Positions 43,341 through 52,370 of a DNA stretch of 64,000 bases are shown here, one piece after another. The notes beneath the pieces are model-generated. The model saw only the letters and a program-made list of their open reading frames with translations. It had not been told where the DNA came from and ran no database searches. The stretch is taken from NCBI RefSeq assembly GCF_028198165.1, contig NZ_CP116339.1:310001-374000 (forward strand), in the 5' to 3' direction. A program made the translations under genes and the position numbers. How positions within the stretch are numbered: position 1 is the first letter of the stretch; every line of letters begins with the position of its first letter. This DNA is from Pseudoxanthomonas sp. JBR18 (GTDB lineage Bacteria; Pseudomonadota; Gammaproteobacteria; Xanthomonadales; Xanthomonadaceae).

Positions 43341-44204
43341 ATGCGACTGCTCTCCAATCCCCAACTCAATCCGGCGGCCGAGACCGGCTGGCGCAAGCGC
43401 TGGTTCGACATCATCTACCGGCATGACGACGCGCCCTCGCGCAACTTCGACCTGCTGCTGGTGGTGGCCATCATCGCCAGCGTCCTGGTGATCATGGTCG
43501 ACAGCGTGCAGGACCTGCATCGACGCTATGCCACGGTGCTGTACGTGGTCGAGTGGGCCTTCACCGCGATGTTCACCGCCGAATACCTGCTGCGTCTGAT
43601 CGTGGTGCGTCGGCCGCTGCGCTATGCGATGAGCATCTGGGGCGTGATCGACCTGCTGTCGATCCTGCCCAGCTATGCCTCGCTGCTGATCCCCGGCGCG
43701 CAGAGCCTGCTGGTGGTGCGCGTGCTACGCATCCTGCGCCTGTTCCGCATTCTCAAGCTCACCCAGTACGTGGAGGAGTCCGGCGTGCTGATGAGCGCGC
43801 TGTGGCGCAGCCGGCGCAAGGTGGCCGTGTTCGTCAGCACCGTGCTGACTTTGGTGGTGATCTTCGGTGCGCTGATGTACCTGGTCGAGGGGCCCGAGCA
43901 CGGCTTCACCAGCATCCCCACCAGCATGTACTGGGCCATCGTCACCATGGCCACGGTCGGCTTCGGCGACATCGCCCCGCAGACCACGCTGGGACGCTGC
44001 ATCACCTCGCTGCTGATCCTGATCGGCTACAGCATCATCGCCGTGCCCACCGGCATCTATACCGCCGAACTGGCCGCTGGCCTGCGCGAGGCCAGCGCCA
44101 ACCACGACCATCGCGGCTGCCCGGAGTGCGGGCTGGAAGGCCATGAGCCCGACGCCCGCCACTGCCGCGGTTGCGGCCATGCCCTGCACGCGCCGATGCC
44201 GTAA
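43341..44204 (+). CDS. Voltage-gated potassium channel with C-terminal zinc ribbon
   Basis: A 287-residue six-helix channel subunit. The S4 sensor RVLRILRLFRILKL has Arg127, 130, 133, 136 and Lys139 at every third position. The selectivity filter is TVGFGD (205-210), with Phe in place of the usual Tyr. After S6 the cytoplasmic tail ends in CPEC...CRGC (Cys260, 263, 275, 278), a zinc-ribbon pattern. Tetramers in the inner membrane would conduct K+. What the zinc ribbon senses is unknown. Confidence 0.92.
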   Translation: MRLLSNPQLNPAAETGWRKRWFDIIYRHDDAPSRNFDLLLVVAIIASVLVIMVDSVQDLHRRYATVLYVVEWAFTAMFTAEYLLRLIVVRRPLRYAMSIWGVIDLLSILPSYASLLIPGAQSLLVVRVLRILRLFRILKLTQYVEESGVLMSALWRSRRKVAVFVSTVLTLVVIFGALMYLVEGPEHGFTSIPTSMYWAIVTMATVGFGDIAPQTTLGRCITSLLILIGYSIIAVPTGIYTAELAAGLREASANHDHRGCPECGLEGHEPDARHCRGCGHALHAPMP

Positions 44205-44222
44205 GGCACCGGCACGGCGGGT

Positions 44223-44645
44223 TCACCAGACGCCAGTGTTTTCCATCGAGGCCCATGGCTCGGCCGGGGCCAGCGCCGTGCCCTTCTGCAGCAGTTCGAT
44301 GGAAATCAGGTCCGGGCTGCGCACGAAGGCCATATGCCCATCGCGCGGCGGCCGGTTGATGGTCACGCCCATGGCCTGCAGGTGTGCGCAGGTGGCGTAG
44401 ATGTCGTCCACCTCGAAGGCCAGGTGGCCAAAGTTGCGGGCACTGCCGTAATCCTCGTCCGAGCCCCAGTTGTAGGTCAGCTCGATCTCGGCCTCCGGCT
44501 GGCCGGGCGCGGCGAAGTAGACCAGGGTGAACTTGCCCGCCTCGCTGTCCTTGCGCCGGGTCTGGACCAGGCCCAGGCCCTCGGTGAAGAACTTCGAGGT
44601 GGCGTCCAGGTCATGGACGCGGATCATGGCGTGCAGGTATTTCAT
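44223..44645 (-). CDS. gloA: Lactoylglutathione lyase (glyoxalase I)
   Basis: A 140-residue VOC protein. [22 protein letters not shown] and [11 protein letters not shown] contain metal-binding histidines, and [10 protein letters not shown] and SIELLQKG the glutamates, as in nickel- or zinc-dependent GloA. It isomerises the methylglyoxal-glutathione adduct to lactoylglutathione. The start [10 protein letters not shown] matches the family. It is convergent with the channel gene, 18 bases away. Confidence 0.92.
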   Translation of the reverse strand: MKYLHAMIRVHDLDATSKFFTEGLGLVQTRRKDSEAGKFTLVYFAAPGQPEAEIELTYNWGSDEDYGSARNFGHLAFEVDDIYATCAHLQAMGVTINRPPRDGHMAFVRSPDLISIELLQKGTALAPAEPWASMENTGVW

Positions 44646-44719
44646 GGTGTCGCGAAGCTCCGTTCGAACGCGGCGTGGGGCCGCCGGGCCGTGCAGTGTA
44701 GGCGCCGCCGCGCGAACGC

Positions 44720-45538
44720 TCAGTCCAGGAACAGGTCCGGCAGCAGCGGCTGATGCGGATCGACCGCGTAGCCGGACAGATCGGTGATACCCGCCTGCGC
44801 CAGCACCTCGTCATCGATCAGGAACCGGCCGGAGAAGCCGGCCGCCTCGCGCACCAGCACCGCATGCGCCGCATCGCCCATGATCGCCGGCGCGCGGCCA
44901 TTGGCCGTGGATACGCCGGGAATCATGTTCAACGCATCGGTGGAGATCAGCGTGCGCGGCCACAGCGCGTTGACCGCCACGCCCTGTGGGCCGAACTCGG
45001 CCGCCAGGCCCAGGGTCACCAAACTCATGCCCATCTTGGCCAGCGTGTAGCCGGTATGCGGTCCCCACCACTTAGGGTCCAGCGACGGCGGCGGGCACAG
45101 GGTGAGGATGTGCGGGTTCGGGGCCTCCAGCAGATGCGGCAGGCAGGCCTGCGCGCACAGGAAGCTGCCGCGCGCGTTGACCTGCTGCATCAGGTCGAAT
45201 CGCTTCATCGGCGTGTCCAGCGTGCCGCGCAGCCAGATCACGCTGGCGTTGTTGACCAGGATGTCGATCCCGCCAAAGGCATCGACCGTGGCGGCCACCG
45301 CCGCGCGCACCTGGTCTTCCTCGCGGATGTCGCACTGCAGGGCCAGGCCCTGCCCGCCGGCGTCGTTCACCGCCTGCGCCGCGGTATGGATGGTGCCCGG
45401 CAGCCTGGGGTTGGGCACGGCCGACTTGGCGGCGATGGCGACATTGGCCCCGTCGCGGGCGGCGCGCAGCGCGATGGCCAGGCCGATGCCACGCGAGGCG
45501 CCGGTGATGAACAAGGTCTTGCCGGACAGACTGGACAT
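44720..45538 (-). CDS. Short-chain dehydrogenase (HSDL2-like)
   Basis: A 272-residue [32 protein letters not shown] is the cofactor-binding start, NNAS replaces the usual NNAG, and [10 protein letters not shown] carries the Tyr/Lys pair. ATG 45538 was chosen because the family begins just before the TGASRGIG motif. The long C-terminal part [13 protein letters not shown] resembles the human HSDL2-type SDR. Substrate unknown; a lipid or steroid-like ketone is possible. Confidence 0.85.
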   Translation of the reverse strand: MSSLSGKTLFITGASRGIGLAIALRAARDGANVAIAAKSAVPNPRLPGTIHTAAQAVNDAGGQGLALQCDIREEDQVRAAVAATVDAFGGIDILVNNASVIWLRGTLDTPMKRFDLMQQVNARGSFLCAQACLPHLLEAPNPHILTLCPPPSLDPKWWGPHTGYTLAKMGMSLVTLGLAAEFGPQGVAVNALWPRTLISTDALNMIPGVSTANGRAPAIMGDAAHAVLVREAAGFSGRFLIDDEVLAQAGITDLSGYAVDPHQPLLPDLFLD

Positions 45539-45613
45539 GAACGTTCCCTCAGCACGCCGGGGCCGGATGCCTCGGGGCGGCACAGTCTAGCGGGGCGGAC
45601 ACCTTGGCCCTTC

Positions 45614-45619
45614 TATAAT
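45614..45619 (+). promoter_or_regulatory. Consensus -10 for a possibly leaderless DedA-PAP2 mRNA
   Basis: A perfect TATAAT is followed by seven bases and then ATG 45627, so the transcript probably starts at or next to the start codon. No -35 match is seen. Confidence 0.5.
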
Positions 45620-45626
45620 CGCGCCG

Positions 45627-47663
45627 ATGGATTCCTGGTTCGATGGACTGCTGGACTGGATCACCGCACATCCGGCCGCAGCCGGCGCGGTGGTGTTGCT
45701 CGTGGCCTTTGCCGATGCGCTGGTGATCGTGGGGGCCATCGTCCCGGCGCTGCCGCTGCTGACGGCGGTGGGTGTCATGATCGGACTGGGCAAGATCTCG
45801 GCGCCTTACGCCATCGCCTGTGCGGCGCTGGGCGCCTTTGCCGGCGACGGGGTCAGCTTCTGGGTGGGGCGACGCTGGGGCACCCAACTGCGCGGATTCG
45901 GGCCCTTCCGGCGGTATCCCCAGTTGCTGGAACGTGGCGAGCGCCTGTTCCGCCGCAACAGCCTCAAGGCGATCTTCATCGCTCGCTACGTGGGACCGGT
46001 CCGGCCCTTCGTGCCTGCGGTGGCCGGCATGCTGGACATGCCACTGCGCCGCTATCTGCCGGCCAGCGCTGCCGCGGCGGTGTCCTGGGCGGTGCTGTTC
46101 CTGCTACCGGGCTGGCTGCTGGGTCAGGCCTACGACGCGGTGGCCGCGGTGGCCGGCCGCCTGGCGGTGGTGCTGGGGCTGCTGCTGGTCGTGCTCGGCG
46201 CGATCTGGGCGACGGTGCTCTACAGCTATCGGTGGTTTGCCGATCACGCCGACAGCCTGCTGGCCCGGGGCCTGGCGTGGTCGCGCGCGCACCCGGTGCT
46301 GGGCCGCTACTCGGTGGCCATCTTCGATCCTGGCCGTCGGGAAACCGTTTCGCTGGCCGTCCTGGCGGTCGCGCTGCTTGCGGTGGCCTGGCTGCTGTTC
46401 GCCTTCCTGGTGATCGTCGTGGGCCACGGCGAACCGTTGGGCGTGGACCTGTGGCTGTTCGAGCTGATGCACAGCCTGCGCAACCCATTGGCCGACCGCC
46501 CGCTCGCGGCGGTGGCCGCACTGGGCGATGCCGATGTACTGGGCCCGGCCGCGCTGGCGGTGCTTGGCTACCTGGCCTGGCGCAAGCGCTGGCTGGCGGC
46601 GGGTCACTGGCTGGCCGCCATCGCCTTCGGCCTGGCGCTGACCGCCTGGCTGGGCGCGATGGTGGACATTCCCAAGCCGCCCACGGTCAGCGGCGGGTTC
46701 GGGTTCCCCTCCATCGCGGTGACCATGAGCACGATCATCTTCGGCTTCTTCGCCGTGCTGATCGCGCGCGAGTTGCCCGGACGCGACCGAGCCTGGCCCT
46801 ACATGGTCGCCGGGATGGTGGTCAGCACGATCGGGTTCGCCCGGGTCTACCTGGGCGCCCACTGGCTGAGCGACGTGATCGGCGGGATGCTGCTGGGCGT
46901 GGTGTGGCTGCTGATCCTGGGCGTGGCCTACCGCCGCCGCACCAGCCGTGCCCTGTGGATCAAGCCCCTGGCGTGGATGTTCTACGGCGTGTTCGCGCTG
47001 GCCGCCCTGTGGCATGCGCCGCGCGCGGTGGACGCGACCCTGGACCGGTTCGACGCTTCCCTGACCCCCATCGCGCTACCGCTAGACACCTGGTGGGCCG
47101 ACGCATGGCGCACCCTGCCGGCGACCCGCAACGAGTTCGACGACGAACAGCGCTGGCCGCTGGACGTGCAGATGGCCGGCCCCCTGCAACCGCTGGTGCG
47201 TCGCCTGGAGGCCGATGGCTGGCGCCTGCAGCGGCAGGCCGGCTGGGAACGTGCGTTGCAGCTGCTCGATGGCGACCTGCCGCCGCAGGGGCATCCGGTC
47301 CTGCCGGCCACGTTGGACACCCATGCCGAAAGCCTGCTGATGCTCAAACCCGGCCCGCGCCCGGACCAGCAATACGCGCTGCGCCTGTGGTCCACTCCCC
47401 TGCTGCTGCAGCCCGGGGAGGTTCCGCTGTGGATCGGCGGGGCGCAGACACTGGAGCATCGGACCCTGCTGGGCCTGGTCGGCCTGTGGCGTCCGTTGGC
47501 CGACGCCAACGCCTCGCTGGACGCGGTGACCGCGTCGGTCTCGGGGTTGCCGCAAGCCATCGCCCCGCACCCGGCCACCGGCCTACCCGTTCTGCGTCTG
47601 CGCACCGACCGCGAGCCGGCGACCGTGCTGGCGCCGGTCAAGGCCAGAACCTCACCGCCCTGA
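45627..47663 (+). CDS. Fusion of DedA, PAP2 phosphatase and LssY-type domain
   Basis: A 678-residue inner-membrane protein. Residues 1-200 are a DedA (SNARE-associated) domain with GRRWG, FIARYVGPVRPFVPAVAGM. About 230-450 is a PAP2 phosphatase domain: KPPTVSGGFGFPSIAVTMS and RVYLGAHWLSDVIGGMLLG supply the conserved histidine and phosphate-binding residues; the usual PSGH signature appears as FPSI, lacking His. The soluble C-terminal third (480-678) matches the LssY-C type. Such fusions may flip or dephosphorylate lipid carriers or phospholipids. Confidence 0.87.
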   Translation: MDSWFDGLLDWITAHPAAAGAVVLLVAFADALVIVGAIVPALPLLTAVGVMIGLGKISAPYAIACAALGAFAGDGVSFWVGRRWGTQLRGFGPFRRYPQLLERGERLFRRNSLKAIFIARYVGPVRPFVPAVAGMLDMPLRRYLPASAAAAVSWAVLFLLPGWLLGQAYDAVAAVAGRLAVVLGLLLVVLGAIWATVLYSYRWFADHADSLLARGLAWSRAHPVLGRYSVAIFDPGRRETVSLAVLAVALLAVAWLLFAFLVIVVGHGEPLGVDLWLFELMHSLRNPLADRPLAAVAALGDADVLGPAALAVLGYLAWRKRWLAAGHWLAAIAFGLALTAWLGAMVDIPKPPTVSGGFGFPSIAVTMSTIIFGFFAVLIARELPGRDRAWPYMVAGMVVSTIGFARVYLGAHWLSDVIGGMLLGVVWLLILGVAYRRRTSRALWIKPLAWMFYGVFALAALWHAPRAVDATLDRFDASLTPIALPLDTWWADAWRTLPATRNEFDDEQRWPLDVQMAGPLQPLVRRLEADGWRLQRQAGWERALQLLDGDLPPQGHPVLPATLDTHAESLLMLKPGPRPDQQYALRLWSTPLLLQPGEVPLWIGGAQTLEHRTLLGLVGLWRPLADANASLDAVTASVSGLPQAIAPHPATGLPVLRLRTDREPATVLAPVKARTSPP

Positions 47664-47695
47664 CGCCTGCGCAGGATCGGGTCGCGAGGGGCGAC

Positions 47696-48274
47696 TCAGG
47701 CCATCAGGGCCAGCAGATGATCCAGCCGCGCATGCGGGTCGTCTTCCTGCAGCACCGCCAGGCGCTGCGCATCGCTCAATGGCAGCAATTCGGCCAGGCG
47801 CCACCCGACCCAGGCTGCGCTGTCCAGGTCGCGGGGCGTCATGCCCGGCGGGGTCGCCCCGGCCTTCTCGAAGATCTTTTCCAGCACGGTGGCCAGCAGG
47901 CCGTGTTCCGGCCGCAGTTCGTCGTCGGGCTCCGGTTCGCACCAGTCCACTTCCCCCACGACCAGCCCGTTATCGCGCACGCGGGTGCGCTGCACGTGGA
48001 AACGCCGACCACCGCGCAGGCGCAGGTTGAGCAGGCCATCCTCACCGGTGCCGAAGTCCTCGATGGTGGCCTCGGTGCCGTAAGCGGCCGGCGCGGCCGG
48101 CGTGCCGGCCTCTTCGCCATCCAGGATCAGGCACACGCCGAAGCCCTTGCCGCTGCGGCCGCACTCGCGGATCAAATCCAGATACCGCCGCTCGAACACA
48201 CGCAACCCGAGCCCCGCGCCAGGCAGCAGCACGGTGTGCAACGGAAACAGGGGCAAGGATTCGGTCGCGGGCAT
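47696..48274 (-). CDS. LON peptidase substrate-binding-domain protein
   Basis: A 192-residue protein made of a Lon N-terminal domain: LPLFPLHTVLLPGAGLGLRVFERRYLDLIREC at the start is highly typical, with FGVCLIL and a helical end WRLAELLPLSDAQRLAVLQ. It lacks ATPase and protease domains. Such stand-alone proteins are common in bacteria and of unclear function. The start is ATG 48274. Confidence 0.9.
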   Translation of the reverse strand: MPATESLPLFPLHTVLLPGAGLGLRVFERRYLDLIRECGRSGKGFGVCLILDGEEAGTPAAPAAYGTEATIEDFGTGEDGLLNLRLRGGRRFHVQRTRVRDNGLVVGEVDWCEPEPDDELRPEHGLLATVLEKIFEKAGATPPGMTPRDLDSAAWVGWRLAELLPLSDAQRLAVLQEDDPHARLDHLLALMA

Positions 48275-48330
48275 GACACCAGTGTAAACAGGCGCGCAGG
48301 AGGCGTCCTGCACGTTGTTTTGACGCCGCC

Positions 48331-49773
48331 TCAGGCCTGCAGCGCGGCCAGAAACCGCCGCGGCGCACCGTCGAAGCCGCCGTTGGACATGAAGACCACA
48401 TGGTCGCCCGTGCGCGCCACCTCACCGAGCGCGGCCAGCAGTGCGTCGCTGTCGGGCACTGCGCGCGCATCCCCGCGCACCGCCCCGATCACCTTGCCCG
48501 CATCCCACGCCAGCGCGGGGCGATGCAGGAAGACCACGGCGTCGGCTCGCTCGAGCGACGGCGCCAATGCCTCGGCATGCGCCCCCAGGCGCATCGAATT
48601 GCTGCGTGGTTCCATCGCCACCACGATGCGCGCATCGCCCACCTTCGCCCGCAGGCCTTCCAGCGTGGTCGCGATCGCGGTGGGATGGTGGGCGAAGTCG
48701 TCGTAGACGGTGATGCCGCGCGCCTGGCCGATCACCTCCAGCCGGCGCTTGACGCCGCGGAAGTCGGCCAGCGCCGGCATCACCGCCGCCAGGTCCACGC
48801 CGACCGCGGCGGCGGCGGCCAGGGCGGCCAAGCCGTTGAGCACGTTGTGGCGGCCCAGCAGCGGCCAGTGCACTTCACCGACTTCCACGCCCTGCTTCAG
48901 CACAGCGAAGGCGCTGCCATCGGCGGCGATCAGGCGCGCGCTCCAGTCCAGCGACGCCTCGAAGCCAAAGCGTTCCACCGGCGTCCAGCAGCCCATCGCC
49001 AGCACCTCGTCCAGGCGCGCATCGGCACCATTGACGATCAGCCGCCCATTGGCCGGCACGGTGCGCACCAGGTGGTGGAACTGGCGCTGGATGGCGGCCA
49101 CGTCCGGGAAGATGTCGGCGTGGTCGTATTCCAGGTTGTTGAGGATCGCCACGCTCGGGCGGTAGTGCACGAACTTGCTGCGCTTGTCGAAGAACGCGGT
49201 GTCGTACTCGTCGGCTTCCACGACAAACAGTGGCCGGTCCGCCAGGGCCGGGACCTTGCTTCCTTCTCCCTCCGGGAGAGACTGGCGCGCAGCACAGGAT
49301 GCGGGTGCAGCGACAAGACCTCCCAGCCGGGCCGACACGCCGAAATCTTCCGCCACCCCGCCGATCAGGAAGCCCGGCGCACGCCCGGCCGCTTCCAGCA
49401 GATAGGCCAGGATCGTGGTGGTGGTGGTCTTACCGTGGGTGCCGGCCACCGCCAGCGTCGTGCGGCCCGGCAGCACCGCTTCGCTGAGCCATTGCGCGCC
49501 AGAGGTATAGCGGCGGCCCTCATCGAGTACCGCTTCCACCGCGGCATTCCCGCGCGAGAGGGCGTTACCGACGATCACTGCATCGCAATCGGGGGAGATG
49601 TTATCGGGCAGATAGCCCTGGGCCAGTTCGATGCCCAGTTGCTCCAGCTGGGTGGACATGGGCGGATAGATCGCCTGGTCGCTGCCCTCGACGGTGTGGC
49701 CCTGCTCGCGGGCCAGCGCGGCCACGCCGCCCATGAAGGTGCCGGCGATGCCCAGGATGTGCAGTTTACTCAT
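48331..49773 (-). CDS. mpl: UDP-MurNAc:L-Ala-gamma-D-Glu-meso-DAP ligase
   Basis: A 480-residue Mur ligase-like enzyme that recycles murein tripeptide by joining it to UDP-MurNAc. The N-terminal HILGIAGTFMGGVAALAREQGHTV and ATP site AVAGTHGKTTTTTILAYLLE are intact, as are EADEYDTAFFDKRSKFVHYRPSVAILNNLEYDHADIF and FAHHPTAI. Residues 152-178 are extra relative to E. coli Mpl: an 81-base segment that looks like a dispersed repeat, inserted in frame before EADEYD. The rest is collinear. It probably does not destroy function, since it lies in a surface loop region. Confidence 0.93.
   Translation of the reverse strand: MSKLHILGIAGTFMGGVAALAREQGHTVEGSDQAIYPPMSTQLEQLGIELAQGYLPDNISPDCDAVIVGNALSRGNAAVEAVLDEGRRYTSGAQWLSEAVLPGRTTLAVAGTHGKTTTTTILAYLLEAAGRAPGFLIGGVAEDFGVSARLGGLVAAPASCAARQSLPEGEGSKVPALADRPLFVVEADEYDTAFFDKRSKFVHYRPSVAILNNLEYDHADIFPDVAAIQRQFHHLVRTVPANGRLIVNGADARLDEVLAMGCWTPVERFGFEASLDWSARLIAADGSAFAVLKQGVEVGEVHWPLLGRHNVLNGLAALAAAAAVGVDLAAVMPALADFRGVKRRLEVIGQARGITVYDDFAHHPTAIATTLEGLRAKVGDARIVVAMEPRSNSMRLGAHAEALAPSLERADAVVFLHRPALAWDAGKVIGAVRGDARAVPDSDALLAALGEVARTGDHVVFMSNGGFDGAPRRFLAALQA
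49240..49320 (-). repeat. In-frame 81-bp repeat-like insertion inside mpl
   Basis: The insert encodes GLVAAPASCAARQSLPEGEG plus seven further residues. On the minus strand it contains CTCTCCCGGAGGGAGAAGG, a hairpin of the kind found at the heart of dispersed xanthomonad repeats. Removing 81 bases restores collinearity with E. coli Mpl. Confidence 0.6.
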
Positions 49774-49821
49774 GCGCCCATTGTCGCCGATCAGGATCAG
49801 CGGCACGACCGCCGCATACGA

Positions 49822-49844
49822 AAAAGGCGCCCTGCGGGCGCCTT
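49822..49844 (-). terminator. Rho-independent terminator after adk
   Basis: On the minus strand AAGGCGCCC, a three-base loop and GGGCGCCTT are followed by three more T (TTTTT in all). It lies 24 bases after the adk stop and before mpl, giving separate adk and mpl transcripts. Confidence 0.85.
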
Positions 49845-49867
49845 CATCGTCACCGACAATCCGCCAC

Positions 49868-50440
49868 TCAGGCCTTGTCGGTGGCCAGCGCGTCGGTCAG
49901 GCGCTTGGTGACTTCATCCAGCTCGCCCACGCCATCGACCACGGTCAGGCGCCCCTGGTCCTTGTAGAAGCTGATCACCGGTGCGGTGCTGCTTTCGTAG
50001 ACTTCCAGGCGCTTGCGCACCGACTCGGGGTTGTCGTCGGCGCGGCCCTCGGCCTTGGCACGGCCGGCGATGCGCTCGACCAGCAGGTCGGTCGGCACGT
50101 CCAGCTGCACGGCGGCGTCCATCGGCTGGCCGATGCGCTCCAGCAGCCGGGTCAGGGCATCGGCCTGGGCCAGGTTGCGCGGATAGCCGTCCAGGATGAA
50201 GCCGTTGGCCACATCGCCCTGGGACAGGCGCGATTCCAGCATGCCCAGCAGGATTTCGTCGGACACCAGGTTGCCGGCGTCCATCACGGCCTTGGCCTGC
50301 TTGCCCAGTTCGGTCCCGGCGGCGACCTCGCCACGCAGCAGGTCGCCGGTGGAAATATGCGGCACCTTGAGGAAGTCCTTCAGGCGCGTGGCCTGCGTAC
50401 CCTTGCCCGAACCCGGGGGTCCCAGGAGAACCAATCGCAT
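49868..50440 (-). CDS. adk: Adenylate kinase, short form
   Basis: A 190-residue kinase interconverting ATP, AMP and ADP. P-loop GPPGSGKGTQ at 8-17, AMP site HISTGDLLR and FILDGYPRN. The LID domain is reduced to a few residues (GRAKAEGRADDNPESVRKRL), the short type found in xanthomonads and some other groups. ATG 50440 with AGGAG upstream is the start. It is the first of the nucleotide/PPi block. Confidence 0.96.
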   Translation of the reverse strand: MRLVLLGPPGSGKGTQATRLKDFLKVPHISTGDLLRGEVAAGTELGKQAKAVMDAGNLVSDEILLGMLESRLSQGDVANGFILDGYPRNLAQADALTRLLERIGQPMDAAVQLDVPTDLLVERIAGRAKAEGRADDNPESVRKRLEVYESSTAPVISFYKDQGRLTVVDGVGELDEVTKRLTDALATDKA

Positions 50441-50573
50441 CGTGTCACTCCAAACATTCAATGAGGAAACTTGGGGAGCGGGCCTGGGCTGCCAGCCTGG
50501 CGGCGGCGCCGACGCGGCCGGCGCATCGATGTGGGAAGCTTACCCCATCCGGTCATGCGCCCAAGGTAGGACG

Positions 50574-51830
50574 ATGGTGAAACCCACGCTTCTATATGCC
50601 CAGTCCGGCGGCGTCACCGCCGTCATCAACGCCACCGCCGCCGGCGTCATCGGCGAGGCGAGGCGCCACAAGATCAAGGTCCTGGCCGCCCGCAACGGCA
50701 TCCTGGGCGCGCTGCACGAGGACCTGATCGACACCTCGCGCGAGTCGCTGGCCGCGATCAATGCCCTGGCCCATACCCCCGGCGGGGCCTTCGGCTCGTG
50801 CCGGGTCAAGCTGAAATCGCTGGAGGCCGACCGTGCCCGCTATGAACGCCTGCTGGAGGTGCTCAAGGCCCATCATGTGCGCTGGTTCCTCTACAACGGC
50901 GGCAACGACTCGGCCGACACGGCGTGGAAGGTGTCCCAGCTGGCCCAGGCCTTCGACTATCCGCTGACCTGCGTGGGCGTGCCCAAGACCATCGACAATG
51001 ACCTGGCCGTCACCGATACCTGCCCTGGCTTCGGGTCGGCGGCCAAGTACACCGCCGTTTCGGTGCGCGAGGCGGCCCTGGACGTCGCGGCGATGGCGCA
51101 GACCTCGACCAAGGTCTTCGTGTACGAGGCCATGGGCCGCCATGCCGGGTGGTTGGCCGCCGCGGCCGGCCTGGCCGGCCCGACCCCGGCCGATGCGCCG
51201 CACATCCTCCTGTTCCCCGAACGCGCCTATGACGAGGCGGCGTTCCTGGCCCAGGTCGACAAGGTAGTCAAGCAGGTCGGCTACTGCGTGGTCGTGGCCA
51301 GCGAGGGCATCCGCACCGCCGATGGCCGCTTCGTGGCCGATGCGGGTGGGGGCGCCGATGCGTTCGGCCACGCCCAGCTGGGCGGTGTGGCTGCCTACCT
51401 GGCCGGCAAGGTCAAGGCGACGCTGGGGTACAAGGTGCATTGGGCCCTGCCCGACTACCTGCAGCGCTCGGCCCGGCATATCGCCTCCAAGACCGACTGG
51501 GCCCAGGCCCAGGCCGTCGGCAAGGCGGCGGTGCAGTACGCGCTGAAGGACATGAACGCGGTGATGCCCGTGATCGTGCGTACCTCGGACGCGCCGTACC
51601 GCTGGAAGATCGAGCCGGCGCCGCTGTCCAAGGTGGCCAACCACGAGAAGACAATGCCGGCCAGCTTCATCCGCAAGGACGGCTTCGGCATCACCTCCAA
51701 GGCCCGCGCCTACCTGGCCCCCCTGATCAAGGGCGAAGCCCCGCTGCCCTACGGCAGCGACGGCCTGCCCCGCTACGTGACCCTGAAGAACGTGCCGGTG
51801 AAGAAGATCCTCCCGGCCTGGGATGCCTGA
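50574..51830 (+). CDS. pfp: Pyrophosphate-dependent 6-phosphofructokinase
   Basis: A 418-residue PfkA-superfamily enzyme using PPi to phosphorylate fructose 6-phosphate reversibly. Specificity residues read GGNDS (109-113) and PKTIDND (137-143): Asp112 and Lys138 replace the two glycines that mark ATP-dependent enzymes. MGRHAGWLAA is the substrate-site motif. ATG 50574 fits the family N-terminus (LLYAQSGGVTAVINATA). It is divergent from adk and near hppA and ppa. Confidence 0.95.
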   Translation: MVKPTLLYAQSGGVTAVINATAAGVIGEARRHKIKVLAARNGILGALHEDLIDTSRESLAAINALAHTPGGAFGSCRVKLKSLEADRARYERLLEVLKAHHVRWFLYNGGNDSADTAWKVSQLAQAFDYPLTCVGVPKTIDNDLAVTDTCPGFGSAAKYTAVSVREAALDVAAMAQTSTKVFVYEAMGRHAGWLAAAAGLAGPTPADAPHILLFPERAYDEAAFLAQVDKVVKQVGYCVVVASEGIRTADGRFVADAGGGADAFGHAQLGGVAAYLAGKVKATLGYKVHWALPDYLQRSARHIASKTDWAQAQAVGKAAVQYALKDMNAVMPVIVRTSDAPYRWKIEPAPLSKVANHEKTMPASFIRKDGFGITSKARAYLAPLIKGEAPLPYGSDGLPRYVTLKNVPVKKILPAWDA

Positions 51831-51835
51831 GCCGC

Positions 51836-51870
51836 CTGCCGCTGACCGCGCCGCGGCAGGTCAGCGGCAG
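51836..51870. terminator. Hairpin between convergent pfp and the periplasmic-protein gene
   Basis: CTGCCGCTGACC (51836-51847) pairs perfectly with GGTCAGCGGCAG (51859-51870). The right arm includes the stop of the facing gene. There is no T run, so it may work as a transcript end with Rho or as a 3' stabiliser. Confidence 0.6.
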
Positions 51871-52370
51871 GGCGTGCCCTCCATCTCCAGCTTGGCCGCA
51901 TAGGCCGGCAGCGCCGCAAGCTTGCCGGCTGCGGCCTGCGCCTTGGCGTCCTGCAGATAGATGCGGGCGCGCTCCTGGCCATCCAGCTTCAGCGCCTGCC
52001 CGGCTGGTTTGCGCCAGACCTGGACCACGGCCACCTGGCCACTGCAACTGGCCGAGGGCACCTTGATGATGTCGTTGAGCTTCCAACCGGTGGCGACGCT
52101 GGGCTGCACCTTGTCGTAGTCCATGAAAGTGGCGCGGGCCTGGCAGGTGGGACTGGTGCGGACCAGGGTCATTGCGTACGGATTGGCGGTATCTCCGGTG
52201 AATTTGCCTTCGATCCGGGTGCAGGCCTCAGGAATCTGCCGCACCGTGTGCAGCGCCCCGACCGCCTGCGGCGTGCCGACCGGGCGACGAATCTCAGGCT
52301 GCGCCTGGGCCAGCGCAAGGGCGGGGAGCAGAAAGACCAGGCTGCAGCAACGTAGAACCAGGGCGGACAT
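51861..52370 (-). CDS. Hypothetical periplasmic protein
   Basis: A 169-residue protein with a signal peptide (MSALVLRCCSLVFLLPALALA, cleavage near residue 21). The mature part has CTRIEGKFTGDTANPYAMTLVRTSPTCQARATFMDYDK and a C-terminal helix; I recognise no family. Three or four cysteines in the mature protein could form disulfides. It is convergent with pfp and divergent from the GumK-like gene. Codon use and size suggest a real gene. Confidence 0.7.
   Translation of the reverse strand: MSALVLRCCSLVFLLPALALAQAQPEIRRPVGTPQAVGALHTVRQIPEACTRIEGKFTGDTANPYAMTLVRTSPTCQARATFMDYDKVQPSVATGWKLNDIIKVPSASCSGQVAVVQVWRKPAGQALKLDGQERARIYLQDAKAQAAAGKLAALPAYAAKLEMEGTPCR

Noticed and set aside
44753..48706. 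A very long open frame (about 1317 codons) on the plus strand
   Set aside because: It runs antisense over gloA-side SDR and in another frame through the DedA-PAP2 gene; composition is Arg/Gly/Ala-rich as expected of a shadow frame in GC-rich DNA.
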